Part shown: positions 43,039-50,991 of the stretch, piece after piece | How the letters are laid out: every line of letters begins with the position of its first letter | How positions within the stretch are numbered: the stretch's first letter is position 1 | Source: Chloroflexia bacterium | GTDB taxonomy: Bacteria > Chloroflexota > Chloroflexia > Thermomicrobiales > CFX8 | Assembly (NCBI GenBank): GCA_030431755.1 | Contig: JAUIIK010000021.1 | Location: 1 to 50,991 of the forward strand | Direction of reading: 5' to 3' | DNA: 50,991 nucleotides | Position numbers and translations under genes: made by a program | The notes under the pieces: model-generated | Databases searched by the model: none | Told to the model about the DNA's origin: nothing | Seen by the model: the letters and a program-made list of their open reading frames with translations, nothing else

Positions 43039-44148
43039 CTAATTACGAGAGTAGAACGGCAATTTGATCTGCTCTGCCTTGACGTTGCGATTGCGAATCG
43101 CGATCTCCAGCGGCCTGCCGACGCCGGCATATTCCTTGTCGATCACAGCAATACCGATGTTTTCGCCGAGGGTCGGCGACGCAGTCCCGCTGGTGACGAA
43201 ACCGACCGACTTGCCGTCGACGAGGACATCGTAGTGCGAGCGCGGAACTCCGCCACGCTCGACGAGCTTAAACCCGACCGTCCGCCTTGATATTCCAACC
43301 TCGCGCGCCGCGGCCAGCGCATCACGCCCGATAAAGTCGCCCTTCTTAAGCTTGACGACCCAGCGCAGTCCTGCTTCAAGCGGGTTGATTGTGTCGGAAA
43401 TCTCATTGCCATAGAGCGGCATCCGCGCCTCAAGCCGGAGCGTGTCACGCGCGCCGAGCCCGATGGGCTGAAGCCCATGCGGCTCGCCGGCTTCGAGCAA
43501 GGCGTTCCAGAGCGCGAGCGTGTCGTCTATTGGACAGTAGAACTCCCAGCCATCTTCCCCGGTGTAACCGGTTCGGGCCGCCAGAGACGCGACGCCGGCA
43601 ACAGTCGTGTCGCGGCACGAGAATGCGCTCATGTCGGCCAGATCGACGCTCGAAAGCTCTTCGACGATAGCTTCTGCATGCGGTCCCTGGATCGCGATCA
43701 TCCCGTAGTCATCGGACACGTGTTTCACACTGACATCCAGGTCATCGCGCGCTTCAGCGTGCTCAAGCAGCCAGCTGACATCCTTGTCAATGTTTGCGGC
43801 GTTGATCACGACGAAGTAGCCCGGGCCGGTAGGTCGCCGGTAGACGATGATGTCGTCAACGACGCCGCCGTTGGGGTAGAGCAGCATCGAGTACTGCGCG
43901 TCCCCAGGAGCGAGCTTCGAGACATCGTTCGTTGTCATGTACTGGAGATACGCAAGCGCATCAGGACCATCCACATCGACCTGGCCCATGTGTCCGAGGT
44001 CAAAGAGTCCAGCGGCGTTGCGGACAGCATTGTGCTCGTCGACGATGCCGGTGTATTGCACCGGCATGTACCACCCGGAAAAATCGATCATCCTCGCGCC
44101 GAGCTCTTCGTGGCGCTCCGCCAGCGGCGTTCGCTTTGGTTCGGTCAA
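43039..44148 (-). CDS. gcvT: glycine cleavage system T protein (aminomethyltransferase)
   Basis: Releases ammonia from the aminomethyl-lipoyl intermediate and makes methylene-tetrahydrofolate. 369 residues. DFSGWYMPVQYTGIVDEH near residue 22, DLGHMGQVDV, and ARDTLRLEARMPLYGNEI (folate pocket Glu) are family signatures, and the C-terminal domain includes GFVTSGTASPTLGENIGIA. It begins six bases after purF, so it is cotranscribed with purine genes. Confidence 0.97.
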   Translation of the reverse strand: MTEPKRTPLAERHEELGARMIDFSGWYMPVQYTGIVDEHNAVRNAAGLFDLGHMGQVDVDGPDALAYLQYMTTNDVSKLAPGDAQYSMLLYPNGGVVDDIIVYRRPTGPGYFVVINAANIDKDVSWLLEHAEARDDLDVSVKHVSDDYGMIAIQGPHAEAIVEELSSVDLADMSAFSCRDTTVAGVASLAARTGYTGEDGWEFYCPIDDTLALWNALLEAGEPHGLQPIGLGARDTLRLEARMPLYGNEISDTINPLEAGLRWVVKLKKGDFIGRDALAAAREVGISRRTVGFKLVERGGVPRSHYDVLVDGKSVGFVTSGTASPTLGENIGIAVIDKEYAGVGRPLEIAIRNRNVKAEQIKLPFYSRN

Positions 44149-44154
44149 TTGTTC

Positions 44155-45678
44155 TCATCCCCCCGCTTCAGTTCGGCCTGCGCCCGCCAGAGAACGGAAC
44201 GCGCCGGGGGATTCTAGGATGACCTGCCGATCTCGCGCCACCCCATTGCCATTGTGCGAGCGATCATTGGCCTCAATTCCGAACTTGCCGGTAGCTTCAC
44301 CAACATCGACCGGGTAGCGCCCCGTCAGGCAACCGGTGCAGAATCCGTTCTCGGGACTGCCGATCGACCGGAAGAGCCCGTCAAGCGAGAGATAGCGTAG
44401 CGAATCTGCGCCAATTTCTTCCTGAATCTCCTCGACGGTCTTGGACGCTGCGATGAGCTCGTCGCGGCTCGCCATATCGACGCCGAGATAGCAGGGATGC
44501 TGGATAGGCGGCGCGTGTATCCGCATGTGGACCTCGCGCGCCCCGGCCGAGCGCAATAGATCGACAATCAGGCTACTCGTTGTCGCACGTACGATCGTAT
44601 CGTCAACGAGGACGACGCGCTTGCCGCCGATAATCTCCGGCAGCGCGCTGAATTTCAGCCGCACACCGACCTCACGCAGCTTCTGATCCGGCTGGATGAA
44701 AGTCCGGCCGATGTAGCGATTCTTGATCAATCCTTCGGAAAACTGGATACCGCTCTCTCGCGCATAGCCGATGGCCGCCGGTATCGCCGAGTCTGGCACG
44801 GGGATAACGACGTCAGCCTCTGCCGGCGCTTCCCGGGCGAGTTCCTCGCCCATGCGCTGGCGAGTGAGGTATACCCGCCGGCCGGACATGAGGCTGTCTG
44901 GCCGTGCGAAATAGATGTACTCGAAGAGGCAGCTCGCGGTACCAGCTGCGCCGGCAAGGCGGTGTGAGGTGATGCCCGCGTCATTGGCGACGACGATCTC
45001 GCCCGGTTCGACCTCACGGACAATATCCGCGCCAATTGTCGAAAGCGCGCAGCTCTCGGACGCGATGACAGCCCCGCCGTCGAGGTCGCCGATGACGAGC
45101 GGCCGGATCCCCTTGAGATCACGCACCCCGACAATCTCGCCCGCCGTCAGGATACAGAGACTAAATGCGCCGACGCACCTCGGCATAGCTGCCTGTAGCT
45201 TCTCGACGATTGTCGCGCCTGGCGAGCGCGCGATGAGCTGGGTCAGCACCTCGGTGTCTGTCGAGGTCGCAAAGCGCGCGCCCTCGGTCTCCAACTCCTG
45301 CCGCAATTGCACAGCATTCACGATATTGCCATTGTGGGCAACCACGATAGTCCCAACCGACGACTCCGCCGACATGGGCCCGGCATTCTCCGGGAGCGTC
45401 GAACCGGTAGTCGAGTAGCGCGTGTGGCCTACTGCCAGGTCGCCACGCAAGTGCCGCAGGTCCGATTCGTCGAAGACAGTCTGCACCAACCCGAGGCGCT
45501 TGCGAATGCGCATACCCTCAGGCCCTGACACGGCGATACCGGCGCTCTCCTGGCCCCGGTGCTGGAGCGCGTGCAGGCCAAAGTAGGTCAGGCGCGCGAC
45601 ATCGAGCCCCGGACCGTATACGCCGAATACGCCACACTCATCCTTCGGCTTGTCATCCAGGATTGATTGACTGGTCAA
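44155..45678 (-). CDS. purF: amidophosphoribosyltransferase
   Basis: First step of purine synthesis: glutamine plus PRPP to phosphoribosylamine. 507 residues from TTG 45678, five bases after GGAGG; the open frame extends 29 codons into purL but without ribosome site. A 14-residue propeptide precedes the catalytic Cys (C15, in DECGVFG), which must be exposed by cleavage as in B. subtilis. Four Cys match the [4Fe-4S] ligands of that enzyme: C250, C396, C447 and C450 (FCTGC). The PRPP loop is VVLVDDTIVRATTS. The last 55 residues are longer and less conserved. Confidence 0.96.
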   Translation of the reverse strand: MTSQSILDDKPKDECGVFGVYGPGLDVARLTYFGLHALQHRGQESAGIAVSGPEGMRIRKRLGLVQTVFDESDLRHLRGDLAVGHTRYSTTGSTLPENAGPMSAESSVGTIVVAHNGNIVNAVQLRQELETEGARFATSTDTEVLTQLIARSPGATIVEKLQAAMPRCVGAFSLCILTAGEIVGVRDLKGIRPLVIGDLDGGAVIASESCALSTIGADIVREVEPGEIVVANDAGITSHRLAGAAGTASCLFEYIYFARPDSLMSGRRVYLTRQRMGEELAREAPAEADVVIPVPDSAIPAAIGYARESGIQFSEGLIKNRYIGRTFIQPDQKLREVGVRLKFSALPEIIGGKRVVLVDDTIVRATTSSLIVDLLRSAGAREVHMRIHAPPIQHPCYLGVDMASRDELIAASKTVEEIQEEIGADSLRYLSLDGLFRSIGSPENGFCTGCLTGRYPVDVGEATGKFGIEANDRSHNGNGVARDRQVILESPGAFRSLAGAGRTEAGG

Positions 45679-45724
45679 TGCGCCCTCCGGACGTTGGTGT
45701 ATCAACACTCCCGCTGCTCGGTCG

Positions 45725-47923
45725 CTAATCGTCCAACCCGCCGCGCCAGGCGCCGGCGAGTTCACTCACTTGCATCTGGGACACGCCCAGGACATTCAGC
45801 GTCGGTCCCTCCACCTGGCCAAGTCTGACCACCGGCACGTCGGCTGCACGCGCCTTAGCCACGATCTCGTCGGCCATACCCACAGGCGCGCTGACGACAA
45901 CTCGCGATGCCGCCTCGCCGAACGCGGCCCGATCCAGTCTCCCGCCATTCACTTCGAGCAATGCCTGGAGATCGATCGTCGCGCCGGTGCCGCCGGCAAT
46001 AAGCATCTCGCTGATACTAACGAGCAAGCCACCCTCACTCGTATCATGCGTGCCGGTCACAATCCCCTGCTCGATCAGGCCAATGACCAACTCCTGGAGA
46101 CGGCCTTCGAAGTCCGGATCGATGTCGGGCGGATCGCCGGCGATGGTCGTGTGACGAACGGCGAGGTACTCGCTCGCGCCGAGCGTGGCGACCTGCGTGC
46201 CAAGCAGCAGGAGCTCGTCGCCGGCTGACGCGGCCATGCCGCACGAACGACCTACGTCTTCCAGCACGCCGATCATGCCAACGACGGGCGTTGGCAGCAC
46301 CGGCACACCATTGGTCTCGTTGTAGAGGCTGACGTTCCCGCTCACAATCGGCGTGCTGAGGCTCCGGGCAGCATCCGCCATGCCCGAGACTGCCTGTTCG
46401 AGCTGGAAGTACACGTCCGGTTTCTCAGGGTTGCCGAAGTTGAGGCAGTTTGTCATCGCCACTGGCGTTGCGCCCGTGCATGCGACATTTCGCGCAGCCT
46501 CGGCCACGGCATGCATGCCGCCCTTTCTCGGGTTCAAGAAGACATAGCGTGGGTTGCAATCCGTCTTCATTGCGAGCCCGCGGCCGGTGCCTTTGATCCT
46601 GATCACTGCGGCATCGCCTGCAATAGGCGGAACCACCGTATTTGAGAGGATCGTGTGATCATATGTGCGGGTCACGCGCTCCCGTGAGCAGACGTTGTGC
46701 GACCTCAGAAGCTCAAGCAGAGCACTCTCGAGTTCGTCATGCGCAAGATCCTGCAGCACGTCGGGATCGAACGCCCGTAGCTCGATTGTGTCAGGATTCT
46801 CTATCGAAGGCCGCACATAGGTCGGACACTCATCGGTATAGTAGGTCGCCGGCACATTCGCGACAATCTCGCCATCTTCGAGAATACGAACCATGCCGTC
46901 GTCAGTCACCGTGCCGACGACATCCGAGTGTAGGTCCCAGCGGTCGAAGATCTCGCGCACCGCGTCGAGACCGTCCTCGCGGATGATCACGAGCATGCGC
47001 TCCTGGCTCTCGCTGAGCATGACCTCGTAGGCGTTCATCGCAGCTTCGCGCCGGCTCACCTTGGCGATGTCGATCTCGATTCCGACGCCGCCGCTACTGG
47101 CGCACTCGACAATTGACGAGGTCAACCCGGCTGCGCCGAGGTCCTGCATCGCCACCACGTAATCGGTTTCGAGCAGTTCCAAACACGCTTCGAGCAGCAG
47201 CTTCTCAAGGAACGGATTGCCGACCTGAACGACGCCGCGATGCGAGTCTTCCGGGTTGTCGACAGAGGCGAAGGTCGCGCCGTGAATTCCGTCACGCCCG
47301 GTGTCCGCGCCAACGACGACGACAAGATTACCGGGCCCGCTCGCTCTGGCGCGCATGATCATCTCGTGTCGCACGACACCCACGCACATGGCATTGACCA
47401 GCGGATTCGCTGAGTAGGAGTCCGCGAAAAAGATGTCGCCCGCGACTGTGGGAATACCGAGGCAATTTCCATAGCCGCCGATGCCGCCTACGACACCAGA
47501 CAGCAGATAGCGGTTGCGTGGCGAGCTTTGTGGCCCAAAGTGCAGCGAATCGAGCAGCGCTACCGGCCGCGCACCCATCGTAAAGACATCGCGGACGATT
47601 CCCCCGACGCCGGTCGCAGCCCCCTGATAGGGCTCGATCGCCGAGGGATGGTTGTGGGACTCGATCTTGAACGCCGCGCCCAGACCATCGCCAATATCGA
47701 CAACGCCGGCGTTCTCGCCGGGCCCCTGGAGCACGCGTGGCGACTCCGTCGGAAACTTCGACAACAGCGGCCGCGAGTGCTTGTAGCCGCAATGCTCGCT
47801 CCACATTGCCCCGAACATCCCGAGCTCGACCGGCGTCGGCTCGCGCCCGAGCAGCTCGACGATCTGGTCATACTCTGGGCGAGAAAGTGCGACCTCGCGC
47901 AGCGCCTGCTCAGTAATCGTCAC
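45725..47923 (-). CDS. purL: phosphoribosylformylglycinamidine synthase subunit PurL (small type)
   Basis: ATP-dependent FGAM synthetase subunit; works with PurQ (glutaminase) and PurS. 732 residues, the small PurL type. [35 protein letters not shown], and the second-half FNCLN-like [15 protein letters not shown] are conserved. GTG start overlaps the purQ stop by four bases. The purF gene follows after 46 bases. Confidence 0.97.
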   Translation of the reverse strand: MTITEQALREVALSRPEYDQIVELLGREPTPVELGMFGAMWSEHCGYKHSRPLLSKFPTESPRVLQGPGENAGVVDIGDGLGAAFKIESHNHPSAIEPYQGAATGVGGIVRDVFTMGARPVALLDSLHFGPQSSPRNRYLLSGVVGGIGGYGNCLGIPTVAGDIFFADSYSANPLVNAMCVGVVRHEMIMRARASGPGNLVVVVGADTGRDGIHGATFASVDNPEDSHRGVVQVGNPFLEKLLLEACLELLETDYVVAMQDLGAAGLTSSIVECASSGGVGIEIDIAKVSRREAAMNAYEVMLSESQERMLVIIREDGLDAVREIFDRWDLHSDVVGTVTDDGMVRILEDGEIVANVPATYYTDECPTYVRPSIENPDTIELRAFDPDVLQDLAHDELESALLELLRSHNVCSRERVTRTYDHTILSNTVVPPIAGDAAVIRIKGTGRGLAMKTDCNPRYVFLNPRKGGMHAVAEAARNVACTGATPVAMTNCLNFGNPEKPDVYFQLEQAVSGMADAARSLSTPIVSGNVSLYNETNGVPVLPTPVVGMIGVLEDVGRSCGMAASAGDELLLLGTQVATLGASEYLAVRHTTIAGDPPDIDPDFEGRLQELVIGLIEQGIVTGTHDTSEGGLLVSISEMLIAGGTGATIDLQALLEVNGGRLDRAAFGEAASRVVVSAPVGMADEIVAKARAADVPVVRLGQVEGPTLNVLGVSQMQVSELAGAWRGGLDD

Positions 47924-48627
47924 GCCGTGATAGCTTCCTTCGTTGCTGCGCCGAGCACCGCGCCGAGCAGCCGCAGCCCGTCATCCCCGCCGAGCACAGC
48001 GTCGAACGCCCGCTCGGGGTGCGGCATGAGCCCAACGACATTGCCGGGACCGTTGCTGACGCCCGCGATATTTGCTACCGAGCCGTTTGGGTTTGACTCC
48101 GGAGTTTCCACTCCGGCGCGGTCCGTGTACGTGAAGATGATCTGTTCGTTGCGTTTGAGCTCGTCTAACCCATCGGTGTCGATGTAGTAGCTGCCCTGGC
48201 CGTGTGCGATCGGCAAACGCAGGACCGTGCCGATGTCGATTCCACGGGTGAATGGCGTACGGTCGCTATCGACGCGGACATCGACCCAATCGCAAACGAA
48301 GCTCAGGCTCGGATTCTTCATCAAGGTCCCTGGAAGCAATCCCGCTTCGGTCAATATCTGAAAGCCGTTGCAGATACCCAAGACCGGCTTGCCTGCCGCG
48401 GCGAACTCGGCAACCGCGCCCATAATCGGCGAGAAACGCGCAATCGCGCCACCACGCAGGTAGTCGCCGTAGCTGAAGCCGCCTGGGACGAGCAGCGCGT
48501 CGAAGCCGTCGACACTCGTTGACTTATGCCAGACCGGCGCGACTTCTTCGCCAAGCCCGTACTCCACTGCTGATAGCGCGTCGTGGTCGCCATTCGATCC
48601 AGGGAATGTCACAACGCCAAACTTCAT
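47920..48627 (-). CDS. purQ: phosphoribosylformylglycinamidine synthase subunit PurQ
   Basis: Class I glutamine amidotransferase that gives ammonia to PurL. 235 residues. [14 protein letters not shown], the nucleophile elbow GICNGFQIL with its Cys, and the C-terminal [11 protein letters not shown] with the triad His and Glu are all intact. Overlaps purL by four bases and follows purS by 30. Confidence 0.97.
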   Translation of the reverse strand: MKFGVVTFPGSNGDHDALSAVEYGLGEEVAPVWHKSTSVDGFDALLVPGGFSYGDYLRGGAIARFSPIMGAVAEFAAAGKPVLGICNGFQILTEAGLLPGTLMKNPSLSFVCDWVDVRVDSDRTPFTRGIDIGTVLRLPIAHGQGSYYIDTDGLDELKRNEQIIFTYTDRAGVETPESNPNGSVANIAGVSNGPGNVVGLMPHPERAFDAVLGGDDGLRLLGAVLGAATKEAITA

Positions 48628-48657
48628 GCAGTCAACGTCCCTCCAGGTTGATCCAGG

Positions 48658-48933
48658 CTAGGTTGCCTGGGGCTCCAGAATTGATACACGAAACTCCTCG
48701 ATTACCGTATTGCAGAGCAGCCGCTCGCACATCTCATTTACCGACGCAAGCGCTTCGTCCTCGTTCGCCGCTTCGACCTGCAGCTGCATGTACTTGCCCG
48801 CGCGTACCTCGCTGACATCGTCATAGCCGAGATTGTGCAGGCCATTGCGAATCTCGATCCCCTCGGGATCGTTGACAAGACGCTTCAGTGTGATGAATAC
48901 GTCGGCGTGGAACTGGCGTTTCGCAGCCGTCAC
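48658..48933 (-). CDS. purS: phosphoribosylformylglycinamidine synthase subunit PurS
   Basis: 91-residue structural subunit that bridges PurL and PurQ. DVFITLKRLVNDPEGIEI and LHNLGYDDVSEVRAGKYMQL are the family core, and MCERLLCNTVIEEF the end. It overlaps purC by four bases (ATGA). Its presence agrees with the small-type PurL. Confidence 0.96.
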   Translation of the reverse strand: MTAAKRQFHADVFITLKRLVNDPEGIEIRNGLHNLGYDDVSEVRAGKYMQLQVEAANEDEALASVNEMCERLLCNTVIEEFRVSILEPQAT

Positions 48934-49823
48934 TCGTCCAGGACCTTTCCGGTAATGCGTTCATACGCTTCGAGGTAGCGTGCCGCTGTGCCGTCGATGA
49001 CTTCCTGCGGCAACGGCGGCGCGGGCGGATTGCGGTCCCAGCCCGACTCTATCAACCAGTCCCGCACGAACTGCTTGTCGAAGCTGTCCTGGGCGCGTCC
49101 CGGCTCATAGGTCGTCGCATCCCAATACCGCGAGCTATCCGGCGTGAGTGCTTCGTCAATCAGCGTCAATTCGCCGTCGATATAGCCAAACTCGAACTTC
49201 GTGTCGGCAAGGATCAGGCCCTTGGCCGCGACCGCTTCGGCGGCAAATGCATAGAGCGCCAGACTCGCCTCAATCGCCTGGTCGGCAACGTCAGCGCTGA
49301 CGAGCCGCTTCATCTCGTCGACGGAAATGTTCTCGTCGTGCCCCTCTTCGGCTTTGGTCGCGGGAGTGAAGATCGGCTTCGGCAGCTTGTCACTCTCGAC
49401 GAGCCCGGCCGGCAGCGGCTGGCCGCATACTGTCCCGGAATCCCGGTACTCGCTCCAGGCAGACCCGGAGAGATAGCCGCGCACGACGCATTCAACGTCG
49501 ATCCGGTCCGCCTTCTTCACGATCACAAAGCGGTCGCGTAGTACCTCGACATGCGGTCCGAGCGCCGCCGGCAGGTCGTCAACGCTACTGGAGATCAGGT
49601 GATTGGGGATGAGATCCTGGGTTTCCTTGAACCAGTAGACGGACGTCTGCGTAAGCACGCGGCCCTTGTTCGGAATGCCGTCCGGCAAGATGACATCAAA
49701 GGCAGACAGTCGGTCGCTGGCGATCATCAGGAGATCGTCACCGAGCGCGTAAGTGTCCCGCACCTTCCCGGAATGCACCGCCTTGAGCTCGCCGATGCTG
49801 ATTTCGCGTACCGGAATTGCCAT
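48930..49823 (-). CDS. purC: phosphoribosylaminoimidazole-succinocarboxamide synthase
   Basis: Joins aspartate to CAIR, making SAICAR. 297 residues, the longer yeast-like form rather than the 240-residue bacterial form. VHSGKVRDTYALGDDLLMIASDRLSAFDV covers the ATP loop, VECVVRGYLSGSAWSEYR the substrate region and LADTKFEFGY the conserved acidic site; EALTPDSSRYWD follows. It begins two bases after purB. Confidence 0.97.
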   Translation of the reverse strand: MAIPVREISIGELKAVHSGKVRDTYALGDDLLMIASDRLSAFDVILPDGIPNKGRVLTQTSVYWFKETQDLIPNHLISSSVDDLPAALGPHVEVLRDRFVIVKKADRIDVECVVRGYLSGSAWSEYRDSGTVCGQPLPAGLVESDKLPKPIFTPATKAEEGHDENISVDEMKRLVSADVADQAIEASLALYAFAAEAVAAKGLILADTKFEFGYIDGELTLIDEALTPDSSRYWDATTYEPGRAQDSFDKQFVRDWLIESGWDRNPPAPPLPQEVIDGTAARYLEAYERITGKVLDE

Positions 49824-49825
49824 GC

Positions 49826-50991
49826 CTAATCTCCCACCAACGCGGTCTCGCCCAGGCCGAGCCGATCGAACGCAACATCGACATGGCGCAGGTGATAGTC
49901 GTAGTCGAACATCTCGTCGATCTTGGCCTCGCCCAGCGCTGCCACGACACGCTCATCCTGCTTTAGCTCATCGCGCAGGTGACCGCCCTCGTCCCAAACT
50001 TTGAGCGCCGAGCGCTGGACCAGTTTGTAGGCCTCCTGGCGGTCGAAGCCATGCTCGACCAATTCGAGCATCACCCGCTGCGAAAAGATCGCTCCGCCGG
50101 TCATCTCGACGTTATGTCTCATGCGATCAACGTCAATCGCCCAGTTGGAGACGAGCCGTTCAAAATCCACGAGCATGAAGTGAATCAACGTGCAGGCGTC
50201 GGGGAACAGGATGCGCTCAACCGACGAGTTCGAGATATCTCGCTCATGCCAGAGCGGCACATTCTCCAATGCCGGCACCGCATATCCACGCAGTAGTCTG
50301 GCCAAACCGCTCAGCCGTTCGCTCTCATGCGGGTTGCGCTTGTGCGGCATCGCCGATGAGCCCTGATTGCCGTCATCGAACTTCTCTTCGAGCTCGCGTA
50401 CCTCGGTGCGCGCGAGATGGCGAATCTCAGTTGCGAACTTATCAATCGATGACGCGAGCAGCGCGAGCGACAAGACGAACTCGGCGTGCCGATCCCGTTG
50501 GACCACCTGGTTGGACACCGGAGCGGCGCGCAGGCCCAAGCGCTCGCAGACTTCTTCTTCAAGATCCGGCGGCACATTGGCGTGTGTGCCGACCGCCCCG
50601 GAGATCTTGCCGACTGACATGCCGTCCCGAGCCGCCGCGATACGCTGTCGCGAGCGGCGCAGCTCGTCGTACCAGATAGCGAGCTTGAAGCCGAAGGTGG
50701 TGGGCTCCGCGTGGACACCGTGTGTGCGCCCGATAGTCAACGTGGCGCGGTGCTTCACGGCTTGCGCTCCGACCGCGTCGATTGCGGCATCCAGGGCACT
50801 GAGGATCAGGTTCGCGGCATCGACTGCCTGGAGCGCCAGTGCCGTGTCGATGACGTCTGAACTCGTAAGGCCAAGATGGATGAAGCGCGCGGCGTCGCCT
50901 ACTGTCTCGCCGGCTGCGCGCAAGAACGCGATGACGTCGTGATCGGTCTCCGCCTCGATCTCCTTCATCCGCTCCAGGCTGACGGTTGCGC
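49826..50991 (-). CDS. purB: adenylosuccinate lyase (5' end outside window)
   Basis: Cleaves SAICAR and adenylosuccinate with release of fumarate. The frame stays open to the window edge, so about 70 N-terminal residues are missing. Visible are THDV-type ETDHDVIAFL, HLGLTSSDVIDTALALQ (catalytic base region), IGRTHGVHAEPTTFGFK with the catalytic His, and the fumarase/aspartase signature GSSAMPHKRNPHESE, whose Ser is the mobile-loop catalytic residue. First gene of the pur-gcv unit seen here; upstream genes and promoter lie outside. Confidence 0.96.
   Translation of the reverse strand, partial: ATVSLERMKEIEAETDHDVIAFLRAAGETVGDAARFIHLGLTSSDVIDTALALQAVDAANLILSALDAAIDAVGAQAVKHRATLTIGRTHGVHAEPTTFGFKLAIWYDELRRSRQRIAAARDGMSVGKISGAVGTHANVPPDLEEEVCERLGLRAAPVSNQVVQRDRHAEFVLSLALLASSIDKFATEIRHLARTEVRELEEKFDDGNQGSSAMPHKRNPHESERLSGLARLLRGYAVPALENVPLWHERDISNSSVERILFPDACTLIHFMLVDFERLVSNWAIDVDRMRHNVEMTGGAIFSQRVMLELVEHGFDRQEAYKLVQRSALKVWDEGGHLRDELKQDERVVAALGEAKIDEMFDYDYHLRHVDVAFDRLGLGETALVGD

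Noticed and set aside
1-50991. CRISPR arrays, insertion sequences, toxin-antitoxin or restriction genes
   Set aside because: None found on either strand; every large open region is explained by housekeeping genes.

Overview
The window is ordinary bacterial chromosome: GC-rich, almost fully coding, with no insertion sequence, prophage, CRISPR array or plasmid function that I can see. Gene content (small-type PurL with PurS and PurQ, split glycine decarboxylase, MurJ, TatA/B, a SAM-dependent housekeeping set, a B12-dependent mutase subunit with MeaB) and frequent GTG/TTG starts suggest a Chloroflexota bacterium, perhaps Thermomicrobia. That placement is inference from gene content; no 16S gene is present.

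Layout. 1-4.4 kb: the end of a pentapeptide-repeat protein, then a minus-strand unit of Rieske protein, amidohydrolase, gamma-glutamyltransferase and methyltransferase, which looks catabolic with unknown substrate. 4.4-8.0 kb: a two-gene ABC exporter with one degenerate ATPase site. 8.0-8.9 kb: a promoter region full of TGTAC/GTACA repeats and a helix-turn-helix regulator, closed by a clear terminator. 8.9-16.0 kb: a minus-strand unit tgt, FecR-domain membrane protein, UDP-sugar dehydrogenase, acpS, nnrED, alr. 16.0-17.2 kb: methyltransferase and tatA/B, convergent. 17.4-21.4 kb: pth followed by an acyl-CoA/B12 module (3-hydroxyacyl-CoA dehydrogenase, acyl-CoA dehydrogenase, cobalamin-binding subunit, meaB). 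21.4-22.7 kb: tlyA and ruvC. 22.8-24.2 kb: the primary sigma factor gene with a near-consensus promoter and structured leader. 24.3-26.5 kb: fabF and a 2-hydroxyacid dehydrogenase. 26.6-26.7 kb: a rod-shaped noncoding RNA candidate resembling 6S RNA, upstream of holA. 27.8-34.6 kb: rpsT (TTG start), murJ, lepA, a MazG-family protein, aspS. 34.8-36.8 kb: small uncharacterised genes and a methyltransferase. 36.9-37.4 kb: a CAT-anticodon tRNA and rsfS, whose only well-placed start is ATC. 37.4-41.1 kb: wecA/tagO-like transferase, glyA and der. 41.2-51.0 kb: one long minus-strand unit purB-purC-purS-purQ-purL-purF-gcvT-gcvH-gcvPA.

The pur-gcv unit joins purine synthesis to glycine cleavage, which supplies the one-carbon units that purine synthesis uses; glyA lies just downstream. 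gcvPB, normally next to gcvPA, is not there.

I do not see a clear new defence or mobile system. The best leads are the 6S-like RNA, the ATC start of rsfS, the helix-turn-helix gene with its repeat-flanked promoter, the Rieske/amidohydrolase/GGT unit, and the pur-gcv arrangement. Start codons were revised from the longest open frame wherever a Shine-Dalgarno sequence or family alignment pointed elsewhere; these choices are stated per gene.
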